A DNA stretch of 41,326 nucleotides from Klebsiella pneumoniae (GCA_945877175.1 CAMCRC010000015.1:1-41326); one strand, 5' to 3'. Counted from the stretch's first letter, positions 23,468-36,452 are shown. Made by a program: numbers and translations. Notes: generated from the letters alone by a model not told the origin.

Positions 23468-24182
23468 TCATGTCAGCAACAGCCACTTTGTCCCTATCAG
23501 CAGCTCCAGCGGACGAAAGTCTGTCTTGTAACGCATCTTGTCGCAGTCCTTGATCCAGTAACCCAGATAAAGGCAGGGCAGGTTGAGTCGCCGGGCCTTC
23601 TCTATCTGCCATAGAATCACATAGGTGCCCAATGAGCGTGCAGCCTGAGCGGGATCGAAGAAGGTGTACATCGCTGAGAGGCCGTGGTCGAGCTCGTCCA
23701 GTACACACAGCGCCACTACGGATTGTTCGTCATGAAATGCAAAAAAAACGAGTTGTCGGTGTAGTCGCCGCTATGAACGCGCGATATTGCTCGAGGTTTG
23801 GCGGAAACATGTCGCCATCGGGATGGCGCTGCGTGATGTAACGGCAGTACAGTTCGAACAATTCCGGGGTATCCGGGGTCGTGATCTGAATACTGCGCAA
23901 GTCCTGATTGCGTTTCCACAGGCGCGCGAAACGCTTGTTGTGCGTGAACTCGTGAACTCGCACGCGACAGGAAATGCATGCCTCACAGTGATCGCAGCCC
24001 GGGCGGTAAAGATGTGTTCCGCTGCGTCGAAAGCCCGCGGTGACAAGGCGACTGTAAAGCTGGGTACTGACGGGCTGCTCCGGGTCCATGAAGACGGTAC
24101 GGGCTTCCCTGTCAGCAAGATAACTGCACTCGTGGGCCTTGGTTTGAAAGAATCGCAGCGACTGAATGTCGTCAGAGGTCAT
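23468..24182 (-). pseudogene. bpt: Aspartate/glutamate leucyltransferase (Bpt/Ate), frameshifted at a T8 run
   Basis: Bpt attaches leucine to N-terminal Asp or Glu of proteins, making them ClpS/ClpAP substrates. The N-terminal part (24182 to about 23750) has 'SLRFFQTKAHECSYL', 'FMDPEQP', 'GFRRSGTHLYRPGCDHCEAC' and 'YITQRHPDGDMFPP'. The C-terminal part lies in another frame (about 23748 to 23468): 'DELDHGLSAMYTFFDP', 'LGTYVILWQIEKARRL' and 'LGYWIKDCDKMRYKTDFRPLEL'. The two join smoothly if one T is removed from the eight T (minus strand) at 23748-23741, giving 'TRFFAFHDEQ' as family members would. The rest is intact and full length, so this may be a recent mutation, phase variation, slippage-corrected expression or a homopolymer sequencing error. 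Its start overlaps the aat stop by 11 bases. Confidence 0.85.
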
Positions 24183-24879
24183 CGACACTGATCTCCATCT
24201 GCCAGGGGCCCCTTTTGCCCGGCGCATCGCGAAAGTGCTGCAGGTACGTCTGGAACTCGCCCCTCGGCATTTCCCTGGCACCCAGGCTGTACAAGTGTTC
24301 GCTGGGCACCTGACAGTCTATGATCTGAAAGTGCCAGGCCTGCAATTGCCGTGTCAGCCAGACAAGAGCTGTTTTTGACGCATTGCTGCGCAGGCTGAAC
24401 ATGGACTCACCGAAAAACAGTTGCCCCATGGCAATGCCATAAAGACCTCCCACCAATTCGCCTTCCTGCCATACTTCCACCGAATGCGCGACAGACAACG
24501 CATGCAACTGGCAATAGGACGTCTGCATTTCGGGTGTTATCCATGTGCCCGGGTAGACTTCCCGGATCTGTGCGCAATGGGCAATGACCTTTGCAAAGGC
24601 CGTATCAAGGGTGACATGGTAGTGGCCGCTGCGCAGCAGCTTGCGCATGCTGCGGGAAACATGCAGTTCTTCCGGATGCAGCACCATGCGTGTGGAGGGT
24701 GACCACCAGAGGATCGGCGGCTCTTGAAACCATGGGAAAATGCCCTGTTCATACGCTTTTACGAGTCGCTCCGGGCGCAGATCGCCGCCGACGGCCAGCA
24801 GGCCATCGGGGTCGCGCAGCGCGCGGTTGACTGGGGGAAAGTGCAGCTCGGTCGCACTCAGCCAGGGCAGTTTCGACAT
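24172..24879 (-). CDS. aat: Leucyl/phenylalanyl-tRNA--protein transferase
   Basis: The 235-residue enzyme adds Leu or Phe from tRNA to proteins starting with Lys or Arg, creating N-degrons for ClpS. Motifs are 'FPPVNRALRDPDGLLAVGGDL', split between the N-terminal strand and loop, then 'YEQGIFPWF', 'ILWWSPSTRMVL', 'GLYGIAMGQLFFGESMFS' and 'IDCQVPSEHLYSLGAREMPR'. The ATG at 24879 matches the usual N-terminus ('LPWLS'); longer in-frame sequence overlaps trxB and is rejected. It is followed by overlapping bpt and preceded by trxB with a 25-base gap. Confidence 0.96.
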   Translation of the reverse strand: MSKLPWLSATELHFPPVNRALRDPDGLLAVGGDLRPERLVKAYEQGIFPWFQEPPILWWSPSTRMVLHPEELHVSRSMRKLLRSGHYHVTLDTAFAKVIAHCAQIREVYPGTWITPEMQTSYCQLHALSVAHSVEVWQEGELVGGLYGIAMGQLFFGESMFSLRSNASKTALVWLTRQLQAWHFQIIDCQVPSEHLYSLGAREMPRGEFQTYLQHFRDAPGKRGPWQMEISVDDL

Positions 24880-24904
24880 GGTCTTGCGCCTCGCAGGCTG
24901 GGCG

Positions 24905-25942
<1,038 letters not shown>

Positions 25943-26020
25943 CTATTCTAGTGGATAAGCACGCCTTGCTCATGCAATTTTTCAATCCGCGCAGACATGC
26001 TGTGGCGGTGGATGCGCGGT

Positions 26021-26048
26021 TTGCGGCAGTGGAAAAATTGATTATGAT
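26021..26048 (+). promoter_or_regulatory. Possible sigma-70 promoter of ftsK
   Basis: TTGCGG (26021-26026) and TATGAT (26043-26048) are 16 bases apart, about 50 bases before the ftsK start. No LexA-like box was noticed. Confidence 0.4.
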
Positions 26049-26096
26049 GACGCCGGTGAAAAACTAGAATTTGATGCAATATGAATTTGCAGGTAT

Positions 26097-28439
26097 TTGA
26101 AAAGTTTGAAAAATAAATCAAACAAGAAAGTCGATAAAGAACAGCAGCTTAGTTCTGTGACGCAACGCATCGTGCGCGAAGGCACCCTGATCCTGAGTTT
26201 TCTGGCCGGGCTGTTTTTGTTCATTGCCTTGATCAGCTACTCGTCGACTGACCCAGGCTTTACCACAACAGGCTCAGGTGATGAGGTCAACAACCTGGTC
26301 GGTCATATTGGTGCCTGGATTGCTGATCTGCTTTATCAGCTGTTCGGCTATTTCGCCTATCTGTTTCCCCTCGCTCTCGGCCTGAAAGCCGTTTCTCTGC
26401 TGCGCCAGCCACAAGTGCCTCAGGAAGTATTTTCCTGGCCCATGTTTGCATTGAAGCTGGCAGGGATCGTGCTGCTGGCCGTGGGGGCCTGTGCACTGGC
26501 CACCATGCATTTCGAGATTGACCAGAGCCTGCCCTGGCTGGCTGGTGGCGTAATTGGTTCCATGATGGTGGATGTGACAGTGCCTGTGTTCGCCGTCATC
26601 GGAAGCACATTGTTGTATTTCGCTATTTTCCTGTTGGGCCTGACGATAGCCGTCGAGATTTCGTGGCTGCGCGTTGTAGATCAGACGGGTTTCCTGACGC
26701 TCTCCCTGTTTGGTCTGGTGCGGCGCTCCCTAGGGGGTTGGCTGGAGAAGCAGAAGGAGCAGAGTGATACCCGGCAGATTCTGGAGACTCGCAAACGGGC
26801 CCTGGATGTGTACATCGAAAAGGAAAAGACCCGTGTGCCGCCGACCATTGCGGCTGCGCCGAAAGCGCCTTCCGTAAAAAGCGCCCGCGTCGAGAAAGAG
26901 CGGCAGGGACGTCTTTTTACGGCTCCCAATCCAGGCGACCTCCCTGCCATTTCGCTGCTGGATGAGTGGACCGGAATTACCAAGGCTGGTTTCTCGAAAG
27001 AGTCCCTGGAGGCCATGTCCCGGCTGTTGGAGCTCAAGCTGAATGACTTTGGTATCGAGATACAGGTAACTGCCGTAAACCCCGGTCCGGTGATCACGCG
27101 TTTCGAAGTGCAGCCTGCCCCTGGCATCAAGGCCAGCCGCATCACCGGGCTTGGCAAGGATCTGGCCCGCTCGCTGGCACTGGTAAGCGTGCGTGTGGTG
27201 GAGGTCATTCCCGGAAAGACAGTGATCGGCATCGAAATTCCCAATGAGCACCGCGAAATGATCATGCTTAGCCAGGTGCTGGCCTCACCTGACTTCGACA
27301 AGTCCGGCTCACCGGTAAGCATGGCCCTGGGCCACGACATCGTTGGCAAACCCGTGATTGTGGACCTGGCAAAGATGCCCCACCTGCTGGTCGCCGGCAC
27401 CACTGGTTCGGGCAAGTCTGTGGGTATCAATGCCATGATCCTGAGCCTGCTTTTCAAGTCCACACCGCAGGAAGTGCGCATGATCATGATCGACCCCAAA
27501 ATGCTGGAGCTTTCGGTATATGACGGCATTCCTCATCTGCTGACCCCGGTGGTCACCGACATGAAGGATGCGGCCAATGCCCTGCGCTGGTGTGTGGCCG
27601 AAATTGAGCGCCGCTACAAATTGATGTCTGCACTGGGTGTTCGCAACCTGGCCGGTTACAACAAGAAGGTTACAGATTCGACCAAGGCCGGACAGCCAAT
27701 TCTGGACCCTCTCTGGCGCCCCGACCCGATGCAGCTGATCGAGGAACAGCAGCCGCCGGTGCTCGAATCGCTGCCAGTCATCGTTGTGGTCGTCGACGAA
27801 CTCGCCGACATGATGATGGTCGTCGGCAAGAAGGTGGAGGAGTTGATCGCCCGGATCGCGCAGAAGGCCCGTGCGGCCGGAATCCATCTGATCCTCGCAA
27901 CGCAGCGACCATCGGTGGATGTGCTGACCGGCCTGATCAAAGCGAATATTCCGACGCGCCTGTCATTCATGGTGCAGTCCAAGATCGACTCCCGCACGAT
28001 TCTGGGAGAGGGCGGTGCTGAGCAGCTGCTCGGTCATGGTGACATGCTGTTCCTCCCTCCCGGTGGCGGTGTTGCAACGCGTGTCCACGGAGCGTTCGTC
28101 AGCGACGAGGAAGTGCATCGTGTGGTAGCAGACTGGAAGTCCCGCGGCGAACCTGTATACATCGACGAGATTACCCAGGGAGCAGACGAACGCGACTACG
28201 GTGGCGGCGGCAGTGACGACGAGGGAGAGGGTGGCGAAGAGGATGATGCGCTGTATGACGAGGCGGTGGCATTCGTGACCGAGTCGCGCAAGGCATCCAT
28301 ATCAGCCGTGCAGCGCAAACTGCGAATCGGCTACAACCGCGCGGCACGCATGATCGAAGCCATGGAATCAGCAGGAGTCGTCTCCGCCATGAGCAGTAAC
28401 GGCAGTCGTGAAGTCATCGCCCCACCCCCACCACGTTAG
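26097..28439 (+). CDS. ftsK: DNA translocase FtsK
   Basis: The 780-residue protein anchors at the division septum and pumps DNA so that chromosome dimers are resolved at dif. About four membrane segments lie in the first 200 residues. They are followed by a short charged linker, the FtsK/SpoIIIE motor with Walker A '[10 protein letters not shown]' (about 433-442) and '[13 protein letters not shown]', and a C-terminal winged-helix gamma domain ('[26 protein letters not shown]' in two parts) that reads KOPS sites. The linker is much shorter than in E. coli FtsK (1329 residues), as in Pseudomonas. The start is uncertain: a TTG at 26097 or another TTG at 26106; no in-frame ATG precedes the first membrane segment. 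lolA follows after 12 bases. Confidence 0.95.
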   Translation: MKSLKNKSNKKVDKEQQLSSVTQRIVREGTLILSFLAGLFLFIALISYSSTDPGFTTTGSGDEVNNLVGHIGAWIADLLYQLFGYFAYLFPLALGLKAVSLLRQPQVPQEVFSWPMFALKLAGIVLLAVGACALATMHFEIDQSLPWLAGGVIGSMMVDVTVPVFAVIGSTLLYFAIFLLGLTIAVEISWLRVVDQTGFLTLSLFGLVRRSLGGWLEKQKEQSDTRQILETRKRALDVYIEKEKTRVPPTIAAAPKAPSVKSARVEKERQGRLFTAPNPGDLPAISLLDEWTGITKAGFSKESLEAMSRLLELKLNDFGIEIQVTAVNPGPVITRFEVQPAPGIKASRITGLGKDLARSLALVSVRVVEVIPGKTVIGIEIPNEHREMIMLSQVLASPDFDKSGSPVSMALGHDIVGKPVIVDLAKMPHLLVAGTTGSGKSVGINAMILSLLFKSTPQEVRMIMIDPKMLELSVYDGIPHLLTPVVTDMKDAANALRWCVAEIERRYKLMSALGVRNLAGYNKKVTDSTKAGQPILDPLWRPDPMQLIEEQQPPVLESLPVIVVVVDELADMMMVVGKKVEELIARIAQKARAAGIHLILATQRPSVDVLTGLIKANIPTRLSFMVQSKIDSRTILGEGGAEQLLGHGDMLFLPPGGGVATRVHGAFVSDEEVHRVVADWKSRGEPVYIDEITQGADERDYGGGGSDDEGEGGEEDDALYDEAVAFVTESRKASISAVQRKLRIGYNRAARMIEAMESAGVVSAMSSNGSREVIAPPPPR

Positions 28440-28451
28440 CCAGGATCCCCC

Positions 28452-29114
28452 ATGTCGCCGAAGCGAAAATTTCTCCTGCGTTTCCTTTGCGTGCTCACGG
28501 TCATGCATGTTTCCGCTGTCAGTACCGTTCATGCCCAGGACGAGGCCGCCGTGCAGCTGAACGGTTTGCTCAGCAATATTCAGACTTTTCAGGCCGATGT
28601 GCGTCAATTGATTGTCGAATCCACAGGCGGTGTGCTGGAGGAGAGCTTCATCAAATTCAAACTCAAGCGCCCTGACGGCTTCTATTGGGAAACACTGGAA
28701 CCCTATCCGGAACTCATCGTCACCGATGGCGCCACCCTCTGGAATTATCAGCCGGATCTGTTGCAGGTCACCATTGAAGACTGGGAGTCCGAGCGCTCAG
28801 AGCTCGCAGCGCAACTGCTCAATGGCCGCATTGATGAGATCGAAGCGGACTACTTCATCACCGGTGGCGACATCGGCAACGGTTCGGCCTGGGAATTCGT
28901 GCTTGAGCCGGTGGATCCCGCGAGTCTTTATGAGCGCGTGACGCTGTATTTCCGCGAGGGGCGACTCGACGCTATCCATGTGGACAATGGCAATGGGCAG
29001 CGCACGTTCTGGGAGTTCTTCGAACACATTCTTGATGAGCCTCTGGCGGACGATGTGTTCTTGTTCGTTGCACCCGAAGACATCGAAGTGCTGGACAATC
29101 GCAGCGCCCCCTGA
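28452..29114 (+). CDS. lolA: Outer-membrane lipoprotein carrier protein LolA
   Basis: The 220-residue periplasmic chaperone carries lipoproteins from LolCDE to LolB. A signal peptide covers about residues 1-28, with probable cleavage after 'VHA'. The mature part shows '[16 protein letters not shown]', '[12 protein letters not shown]', '[18 protein letters not shown]' and '[13 protein letters not shown]', all typical LolA strands lining a hydrophobic pocket. A CAGGAT site precedes the ATG. It sits in the ftsK-lolA-rarA order shared by most gammaproteobacteria. Confidence 0.96.
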   Translation: MSPKRKFLLRFLCVLTVMHVSAVSTVHAQDEAAVQLNGLLSNIQTFQADVRQLIVESTGGVLEESFIKFKLKRPDGFYWETLEPYPELIVTDGATLWNYQPDLLQVTIEDWESERSELAAQLLNGRIDEIEADYFITGGDIGNGSAWEFVLEPVDPASLYERVTLYFREGRLDAIHVDNGNGQRTFWEFFEHILDEPLADDVFLFVAPEDIEVLDNRSAP

Positions 29115-29122
29115 GGATGACC

Positions 29123-30534
29123 ATGACAACTGGCGTGACGGTATCGCTGTTTGCCGATGATGAGGACCTGGAGGCGTCGCCAGAGCATCTCGTGAACATG
29201 GCAACTCAGCCATTGGCCGCGCGCATGCGTCCGCAGCAACTTGCCGACTTCATCGGACAGGAACATCTACTGGCCCCCGGCAAGCCACTGGGCGAGGCAA
29301 TCCGGAGAGGGATGCCGCACTCCATGATTCTGTGGGGGCCGCCAGGTGTTGGCAAGACCACACTGGCACGCATGCTTGCCAAGTCCAGTGGTGGTCACTT
29401 CGAGAGCCTTTCTGCAGTCCTTGCCGGGGTCAAGGACATTCGCGCCGCAGTGGAGCGCGCCGAGACTCGCAAGCGCGCCAACGGGATGGGCACGGTGCTG
29501 TTCGTGGATGAAGTGCACCGTTTCAACAAGAGTCAGCAGGATGCGTTCCTGCCCCATGTGGAGGATGGCACGCTGATCTTTGTGGGAGCCACTACCGAGA
29601 ATCCGTCGTTCGAACTGAACAATGCGTTGCTGTCGCGAGCGCGAGTCTATCTGCTGCGCTCCCTTGACGATGCCGATCTGCTGCGCGTTATCGAGCAGGC
29701 GCTGCATGATCGCCAGCGCGGGCTGGGTAACCGGGCTATCGTGCTTGCCGATGCCGCAGCTCTGCGCCTGGCAGTAGCCGCGGATGGCGATGCCCGTCGC
29801 GCGTTGAACCTTCTGGAGATCGCCGTTGATCTGGCGTCAGAGCACGAGAGTGTGCTGAACATCGATCTGGGTGTTGTGGAGTTGGTGCTGCAGGGCAGCG
29901 CGCGACGATTCGACAAAGGCGGGGACGTTTTCTACGAACAGATATCGGCCCTGCACAAAGCGGTTCGTGGCTCCAGCCCTGATGCAGCACTGTACTGGCT
30001 GGTGCGCATGCTCGATGGGGGTTGTGATCCCTTGTATATCGCACGCCGACTTGTTCGCATGGCCAGTGAAGACATCGGCAATGCCGACCCGCGGGCATTG
30101 CAACTGGCGCTGCAGGCCTGGGATGCGCAGACGCGGCTTGGCAGCCCGGAAGGTGAACTTGTAATCGCCCAAGCCGCGCTTTACCTGGCCTGCGCTCCAA
30201 AGAGCAACGCGGTTTACGCGGCGTTCAATCAGGCACGGGCTGATGTCCAGAACGGTCCTTCTCTGGAAGTTCCCGCGCATTTGCGCAATGCGCCGACGGA
30301 CTTGTTGAAGTCCCTGAACTACGGTTCTGACTACCGCTACAGCCATGACGAGCCGGGAGCGTATGCGGCTGGAGAAAATTATTTTCCGCCACAGCTGCAG
30401 GATACCCGTTATTATTTCCCCACCGAAAATGGCCTGGAACTGAAGATCCGCGAGAAACTGGAAACTTTGCGCGAGAGGGATCGTCTGAGCTCACGCCAGC
30501 GCTATGCCGGCGACACGCAACACAGGAAGTCAGA

Positions 30535-30538
<4 letters not shown>
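29123..30538 (+). CDS. rarA: Replication-associated recombination protein RarA (MgsA)
   Basis: The 471-residue AAA+ ATPase acts at stalled replication forks and resembles the clamp-loader subunits and RuvB. Motifs are '[20 protein letters not shown]', Walker A 'GPPGVGKTT' (about 72-80), Walker B 'LFVDEVHRF', sensor 1 '[12 protein letters not shown]', and the C-terminal '[20 protein letters not shown]' with 'YFP' repeats. The ATG at 29123 is preferred because GAGG lies six bases upstream; an in-frame ATG at 29117 directly abuts that site. The stop overlaps the crcB start. Confidence 0.96.
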
Positions 30539-32230
<1,692 letters not shown>

Positions 32231-32275
32231 GACAAGGCGCTGCCTGCAATATCACATTCTGTGGAGACACACTGC

Positions 32276-33700
32276 ATGCAGTTCCTGCCTGTATTCCTGA
32301 ACGTTCGCGCACAAAACTGCCTGGTGGTGGGCGGCGGAGACGTCGCCTACCGCAAGGCCGTGTTGCTGGATCGCGCGGGAGCTCGACTGCGCGTGGTGGC
32401 CCCCGAGATTGAAGCCCAGCTGCAAGCGCTGGTGATCGCGGGGGCAGGGGAGATGTGCTTGCGCGAGTTTCACGACAGCGACCTGGAGGGGGTATTTCTG
32501 GCCGTTGCCGCGACCGATGACGAAGAGGTCAATGCGGCCGTTTCCGTGGGTGCCAAGGCCCGGGGTCTGCCGGTCAATGTGGTGGACAAGCCTTCACTTT
32601 GCAGTTTCATCGTGCCCGCCATTGTCGATAGATCCCCCGTGGTGATCGCAATTTCCAGTGGCGGTGCGTCGCCGATTCTGACGCGCAAACTCAAGGAAAA
32701 GCTCGAGACCATGATCCCTGCCGGTTACGGGCGACTGGCCCTGTTGCTCGGCAGTTATCGTGGCCGTGCCAAGAGTGTCATTGCTGATTTCAAACGCCGC
32801 ACGCGCTTTTGGGAGGCATTGCTGGCAGGTCCGTTTCAGGAAATGGTCCTGGCGGGTAAAGAGGACGAGGCACGCAGACACATTGAACAACAACTCGCGC
32901 TTTCCGAGCATCTGGATATTCGCGGGGAAGTTTTTCTTGTCGGTGCAGGCCCTGGCGATCCCGATCTGCTGACCTTGAAGGCACTGCGTTTGATGCAGGA
33001 AGCCGATGTGGTGTTGTACGACCGTCTGGTGTCGAAGGAAATTCTGCAAAGAATCCGCCCTGACGCTGAAAAAATCCATGTCGGCAAAGAGCGGGCAAAC
33101 CACACGCTGCCGCAGGAGCAGATCAATGAGATGCTGGTGCGTCTTGCCCTGGAGGGCAAGAAGGTCCTGCGATTGAAGGGCGGAGATCCCTTCATTTTCG
33201 GGCGCGGCGGCGAGGAAATCGACTCGCTTGCCGAAGCGCGGATCCCTTTTCAAGTAGTGCCCGGCATCACAGCCGCTTCTGGCTGTGCCTGTTATGCGGG
33301 GATTCCTCTCACGCATCGCGATTGTTCGCAATCCGTGCGCTTCGTGGCAGGCCACCTGAAGAACGACAGTCTGGACCTTGACTGGCCTGAGCTGGCCAAA
33401 GACAACCAGACTGTGGTGTTCTACATGGGATTGGTGGGGCTCGACATGATCTGCGCACAGCTGATTGCACACGGCATGCCGGACACCATGTCGATTGCAT
33501 TGGTGCAACAGGGCACAACTGCCAATCAGAAAGTGCTTACGGGCACACTGGCCACCATGCCTGCCATTGTGAAATCGGCTCAGGTAAAGGCGCCTACCAT
33601 CATTGTCGTAGGTCGCGTGGTGGAATTGCAGTCTCGCTATGCGTGGTTTCGAAAATCGGCCCTGATCACAGGGCCGGAATCGCAGGACGCGTTCTCTTGA
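32276..33700 (+). CDS. cysG: Siroheme synthase CysG (fused dehydrogenase/ferrochelatase and methyltransferase)
   Basis: The 474-residue fusion makes siroheme, the cofactor of sulfite and nitrite reductases, from uroporphyrinogen III. The N-terminal half (about 1-205) is the NAD-dependent dehydrogenase/ferrochelatase with 'CLVVGGGDVAYRKA', 'AATDDEEVN' and 'SSGGASPILTRKLKEKLE'. The C-terminal half (from about 218) is the SAM-dependent methyltransferase with 'VGAGPGDPDLLTLKALR', 'LKGGDPFIFGRGGEE' and 'VPGITAASGCACYAGIPLTHR'. The ATG at 32276 follows GGAG; a GTG at 32261 is less likely. It converges on purC. Confidence 0.97.
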   Translation: MQFLPVFLNVRAQNCLVVGGGDVAYRKAVLLDRAGARLRVVAPEIEAQLQALVIAGAGEMCLREFHDSDLEGVFLAVAATDDEEVNAAVSVGAKARGLPVNVVDKPSLCSFIVPAIVDRSPVVIAISSGGASPILTRKLKEKLETMIPAGYGRLALLLGSYRGRAKSVIADFKRRTRFWEALLAGPFQEMVLAGKEDEARRHIEQQLALSEHLDIRGEVFLVGAGPGDPDLLTLKALRLMQEADVVLYDRLVSKEILQRIRPDAEKIHVGKERANHTLPQEQINEMLVRLALEGKKVLRLKGGDPFIFGRGGEEIDSLAEARIPFQVVPGITAASGCACYAGIPLTHRDCSQSVRFVAGHLKNDSLDLDWPELAKDNQTVVFYMGLVGLDMICAQLIAHGMPDTMSIALVQQGTTANQKVLTGTLATMPAIVKSAQVKAPTIIVVGRVVELQSRYAWFRKSALITGPESQDAFS

Positions 33701-33716
33701 GAGAGCGCTTGCGCTG

Positions 33717-34832
33717 TCAAACTATCAAGTCGTAGTCGCGGCGCAAAATGTCGAGAATTTCCTGTCGCGGGTTGTCAGACAATTCGATGCTTTTGCCAAC
33801 GATCTTTGCGGCGATATCGAGATAGGTGCGCGAGACCTGCATCAGAATCTCTTCTGGCAGGGCGTTGTCGCGCGCCAGTGCAGCGCGTTCGGGCATGCGA
33901 TCCTTGTTGAGGAGAATATCCGGATCGGGAAAGTAGCTCAGCAGTTGCTGACGGAATTCTTCCTTGGACTTCTCTATGACTTCGCCAGTGCGATACGATG
34001 GACCATCCCAGATGCGCGAAGAATCCGGTGTGCCCACCTCATCCATGTATATCAGCTTTTCGTGCCCCTGCTTGTCCGTGACGTAGCCGAACTCAAACTT
34101 GGTATCGACGAACACCTGGTCAAGCTTTTCCAACGCCGTGCTGATGAGCCCGAAGCCTTCCCGAAGCAGCTTTTCGTAAAGGTCGATGTCCTGCAGATTG
34201 CGAAAGTTGAACGCTGCGAAGTTGTGCTCGATGTCCTGTCGCGTGATGTTCACATCGTCAGACTCTGGAACGCCGGGAATGCCGCGCAGGATCCCTTTGG
34301 TTGATGGAGTGATGAGCAGCTCCGGCAGGCGTTGATCTTTCTTCAGCCCGTCAGGAATAGTAATCCCACAGAACTCGCGCTCGCCTTTGCTGTATGAGCG
34401 CCACATGGAGCCAGTGATGTACTGGCGGCAGATGGCTTCGATCATCACTGGTCTGGCTTTCTGCACAATCCACACGAACGGGTGGGGAATCTCGAGAATG
34501 TGACTGTCAGCAAGCCCTTGTTCCTTGAACATTCCGAACCAGTGATTGGAAATTGCATTCAATGCCGCACCTTTGCCGGGCACACCATTTAGCCCCCCTA
34601 CGCCATGCCAGATGCAGTCGAAAGCGGAGATACGATCGCTGATCACCATGATGGCCAACGGTGCATCAGGTGCAACGTCATAGCCGCGCTCTTGTATCAG
34701 GCGTTTGCTGTCTTTCTCAGTGAGCCAGTAAACGGAGCGGACCTTGCCACTGTGCACTGGTTTGTCAGTGCGGATCGGCAAGTCGTTGTTGATGGCAAGT
34801 ACGCGGTCAGCGAGGCTTCTGGCAGTGCTCAT
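33717..34832 (-). CDS. purC: Phosphoribosylaminoimidazole-succinocarboxamide synthase, long form
   Basis: The 371-residue enzyme joins aspartate to CAIR with ATP, giving SAICAR, the substrate of PurB (11770-13146 here). It begins '[13 protein letters not shown]', has '[23 protein letters not shown]' in the ATP/substrate loop, '[14 protein letters not shown]', 'DTKFEFGY' and '[13 protein letters not shown]'. The usual bacterial PurC is about 240 residues. This longer type with a C-terminal extension occurs in Shewanella, Vibrio and other gammaproteobacteria. It stands alone, converging on cysG with a 16-base gap. Confidence 0.95.
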   Translation of the reverse strand: MSTARSLADRVLAINNDLPIRTDKPVHSGKVRSVYWLTEKDSKRLIQERGYDVAPDAPLAIMVISDRISAFDCIWHGVGGLNGVPGKGAALNAISNHWFGMFKEQGLADSHILEIPHPFVWIVQKARPVMIEAICRQYITGSMWRSYSKGEREFCGITIPDGLKKDQRLPELLITPSTKGILRGIPGVPESDDVNITRQDIEHNFAAFNFRNLQDIDLYEKLLREGFGLISTALEKLDQVFVDTKFEFGYVTDKQGHEKLIYMDEVGTPDSSRIWDGPSYRTGEVIEKSKEEFRQQLLSYFPDPDILLNKDRMPERAALARDNALPEEILMQVSRTYLDIAAKIVGKSIELSDNPRQEILDILRRDYDLIV

Positions 34833-34929
34833 TGAAAGAATCCTGTGGGTCTGTTGCAGTGATCGGGGGGTGAATTTGACGAGCGCGAATCATAGCAGAA
34901 AGCCTTTCATGCGCCACGGATGTGCACTC

Positions 34930-35268
34930 TCAGAAGCAATTTTCGGGGCGGGGCAGGCCGGCTATTTTCGCGCCAAGCAGTGCCGGATTGCCGGGAAAAA
35001 GCGTCAACAGATAGACGCTGCGTCCCTTGTCCGGCCCCAACTTTCGAGACGTGAATTTGACCAGTGCGCGCATCGCCGGAGACAGGCCATGTGCTGCGTA
35101 GAACTCGCGCAGCAGGAGAATGATCTCCCAGTGCGCAGCGCTCAGCTGCAGTGACGCAGCACTGGCCAGGCCTGCGGCAACGTCTTCGTCCCAGTCCTCC
35201 AGACAGCGCAGATATCCGTCCTCGTCCAGCTCGATCCTGCGTTGATCCTTCAGCAACAGGCAGTTCAT
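34930..35268 (-). CDS. tusE: Sulfur relay protein TusE (DsrC family)
   Basis: The 112-residue protein takes persulfide sulfur from TusD and hands it to MnmA for tRNA thiolation. It has the DsrC fold signals 'DEDGYLRCLEDWDEDVA', 'LSAAHWEIILLLREFY' and the C-terminal 'PRPENCF' with the active cysteine C111 next to last, as in E. coli TusE. It ends the tusD-tusC-tusB-tusE run, 20 bases after tusB. Full DsrC of sulfur oxidisers carries a second cysteine in the C-terminal arm; here a proline-glutamate stretch occupies it. Confidence 0.93.
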   Translation of the reverse strand: MNCLLLKDQRRIELDEDGYLRCLEDWDEDVAAGLASAASLQLSAAHWEIILLLREFYAAHGLSPAMRALVKFTSRKLGPDKGRSVYLLTLFPGNPALLGAKIAGLPRPENCF

Positions 35269-35288
35269 GTGCAGGGTTCCATAGATGT

Positions 35289-35597
35289 TCAGAACCAGTG
35301 AACGGATTGCCGGTGAGCACAGGCAAGAGCGACGAATCCGGTATGGTCGACCGCCGATATGAAGTCAGGCAAAGCATTCTCGGCGACTCCTCGTGCTGTC
35401 AGGTCATCGCGCAGAACACAGCACTGCAACCCTGAAAGTTCGCAGCCTTGCCCCGCGGCCAAATCCTCAAGCGTGCGGACATTGTAGATGCCGTCCTCGA
35501 TCAGCAGGATGCAGTCGCCCGCGCGCGCAACGCGCAGGCACGAAGACAGCAGATCAGAATTCAGGGAATGTTTGTTGACTGTATGCAGGGTTGTCAC
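35289..35597 (-). CDS. tusB: Sulfur relay protein TusB (DsrH family)
   Basis: The 102-residue protein is the smallest subunit of the TusBCD hexamer. It begins 'TTLHTVNKHSL' and has 'AGDCILLIEDGIYN', typical DsrH motifs, and ends in the hydrophobic 'ALACAHRQSVHWF'. The start is GTG at 35597, overlapping the tusC stop (GTGA), so translation is probably coupled. Its role is structural support of sulfur transfer by TusD. Confidence 0.92.
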   Translation of the reverse strand: MTTLHTVNKHSLNSDLLSSCLRVARAGDCILLIEDGIYNVRTLEDLAAGQGCELSGLQCCVLRDDLTARGVAENALPDFISAVDHTGFVALACAHRQSVHWF

Positions 35598-35971
35598 AGC
35601 GTGAATACCACATCGGATTGGCGAATGATTTCGGCGATCTTGTCTGCATCACAAAGCATGACTTCGATAGCCAGCTGATCTGGTAACAAGCCGCGCCGCG
35701 TTAGTGAGTCCTGTTCCGCATAAACCTTGTCGACATCATAAAGGGGCAGTGCTGCCAGCGCAGCACTCAGGTCTTTTGCATGGATATTGCCAGCCTGTTG
35801 GTTGGGCAGCAGCTGCAGTACGCCTTCATCCATGAAGACCAGTGTCACGTTCTGGTCGAAAACCGCCGCGGACAGCACCATGTCCAGGCATGCCTTTGCG
35901 TAGCCGCTGCCGTAAGGTGACCGGCGACTGATGAAGGTGAGATTCCTGCGTCCGCTCGCATTGCTGGTCAT
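35594..35971 (-). CDS. tusC: Sulfur relay protein TusC (DsrF family)
   Basis: The 125-residue subunit shows 'LTFISRRSPYGSGYAKACLDMVLSAAVFDQNVTLVFMDEGVLQLL' in consecutive pieces that match the DsrF/TusC fold, and 'LPLYDVDKVYAEQDSLTRRGL'. It forms the TusBCD complex with its neighbours. The ATG at 35971 lies five bases after the tusD stop. Confidence 0.93.
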   Translation of the reverse strand: MTSNASGRRNLTFISRRSPYGSGYAKACLDMVLSAAVFDQNVTLVFMDEGVLQLLPNQQAGNIHAKDLSAALAALPLYDVDKVYAEQDSLTRRGLLPDQLAIEVMLCDADKIAEIIRQSDVVFTL

Positions 35972-35976
35972 CGTGT

Positions 35977-36369
35977 TCAGGCTCCGAAGCTGATGACGCG
36001 GTCGGACTTCAGGCTGGCATCCACCAGTTGCCCCAGGCCCGACAGCACCACACTTTCCATGAGATTGCCGCCGGTGCGCTCATAGCGCACGGCTTCTCTG
36101 GTGTCGAGAACACCGCGCTTGAGTGCCGAGGAAACGCAGCTAACTGCATCGATTTCATGTTCGAGTATCAAAGCGTTCCAGGCCCTTACCAGATCGTACT
36201 CATCCTGTGCCGGCACACTGAATGCACTTGTGTTGTGGACGCCATCATAAAAGAAGAATACACGCACAATTTCGTGGCCCTGCTCCAGTGCGGCCTGTGC
36301 AAACCGCAGAGCACTCAGAGAGGCCTGGCTGGAGTAGGGAGCTGCGTAGAGGACGATTGTGAATTTCAA
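35977..36369 (-). CDS. tusD: Sulfurtransferase TusD (DsrE family)
   Basis: The 130-residue protein carries the active cysteine C78 in 'VSCVSSALKRGV', at the same position as E. coli Cys78, and takes sulfur from TusA. N-terminal 'KFTIVLYAAPYSSQASLSALRFAQAAL' in two halves and 'RVFFFYDGVHN' are family signals. The start is a TTG at 36369 with GGAG nine bases upstream; no ATG fits the family N-terminus. tusA is not in the window. It is the first gene of the tus operon. Confidence 0.93.
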   Translation of the reverse strand: MKFTIVLYAAPYSSQASLSALRFAQAALEQGHEIVRVFFFYDGVHNTSAFSVPAQDEYDLVRAWNALILEHEIDAVSCVSSALKRGVLDTREAVRYERTGGNLMESVVLSGLGQLVDASLKSDRVISFGA

Positions 36370-36401
36370 GGCGTGCGCTCCGTTGCCGAGCTTCAGAAAT
36401 G

Positions 36402-36428
36402 AAAAGCCCCGATCAGGACCGGGGCTTT
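36402..36428 (-). terminator. Rho-independent terminator after the YccA gene
   Basis: AAAGCCCC (36403-36410) and GGGGCTTT (36421-36428) form an 8-bp stem with a 10-base loop; on the minus strand it ends in a short T-run. It lies 25 bases past the end of the YccA/BI-1 gene and before tusD, so it separates the two transcripts. Confidence 0.8.
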
Positions 36429-36452
36429 CGATGACTGGCCGTTCTTGCCTGC

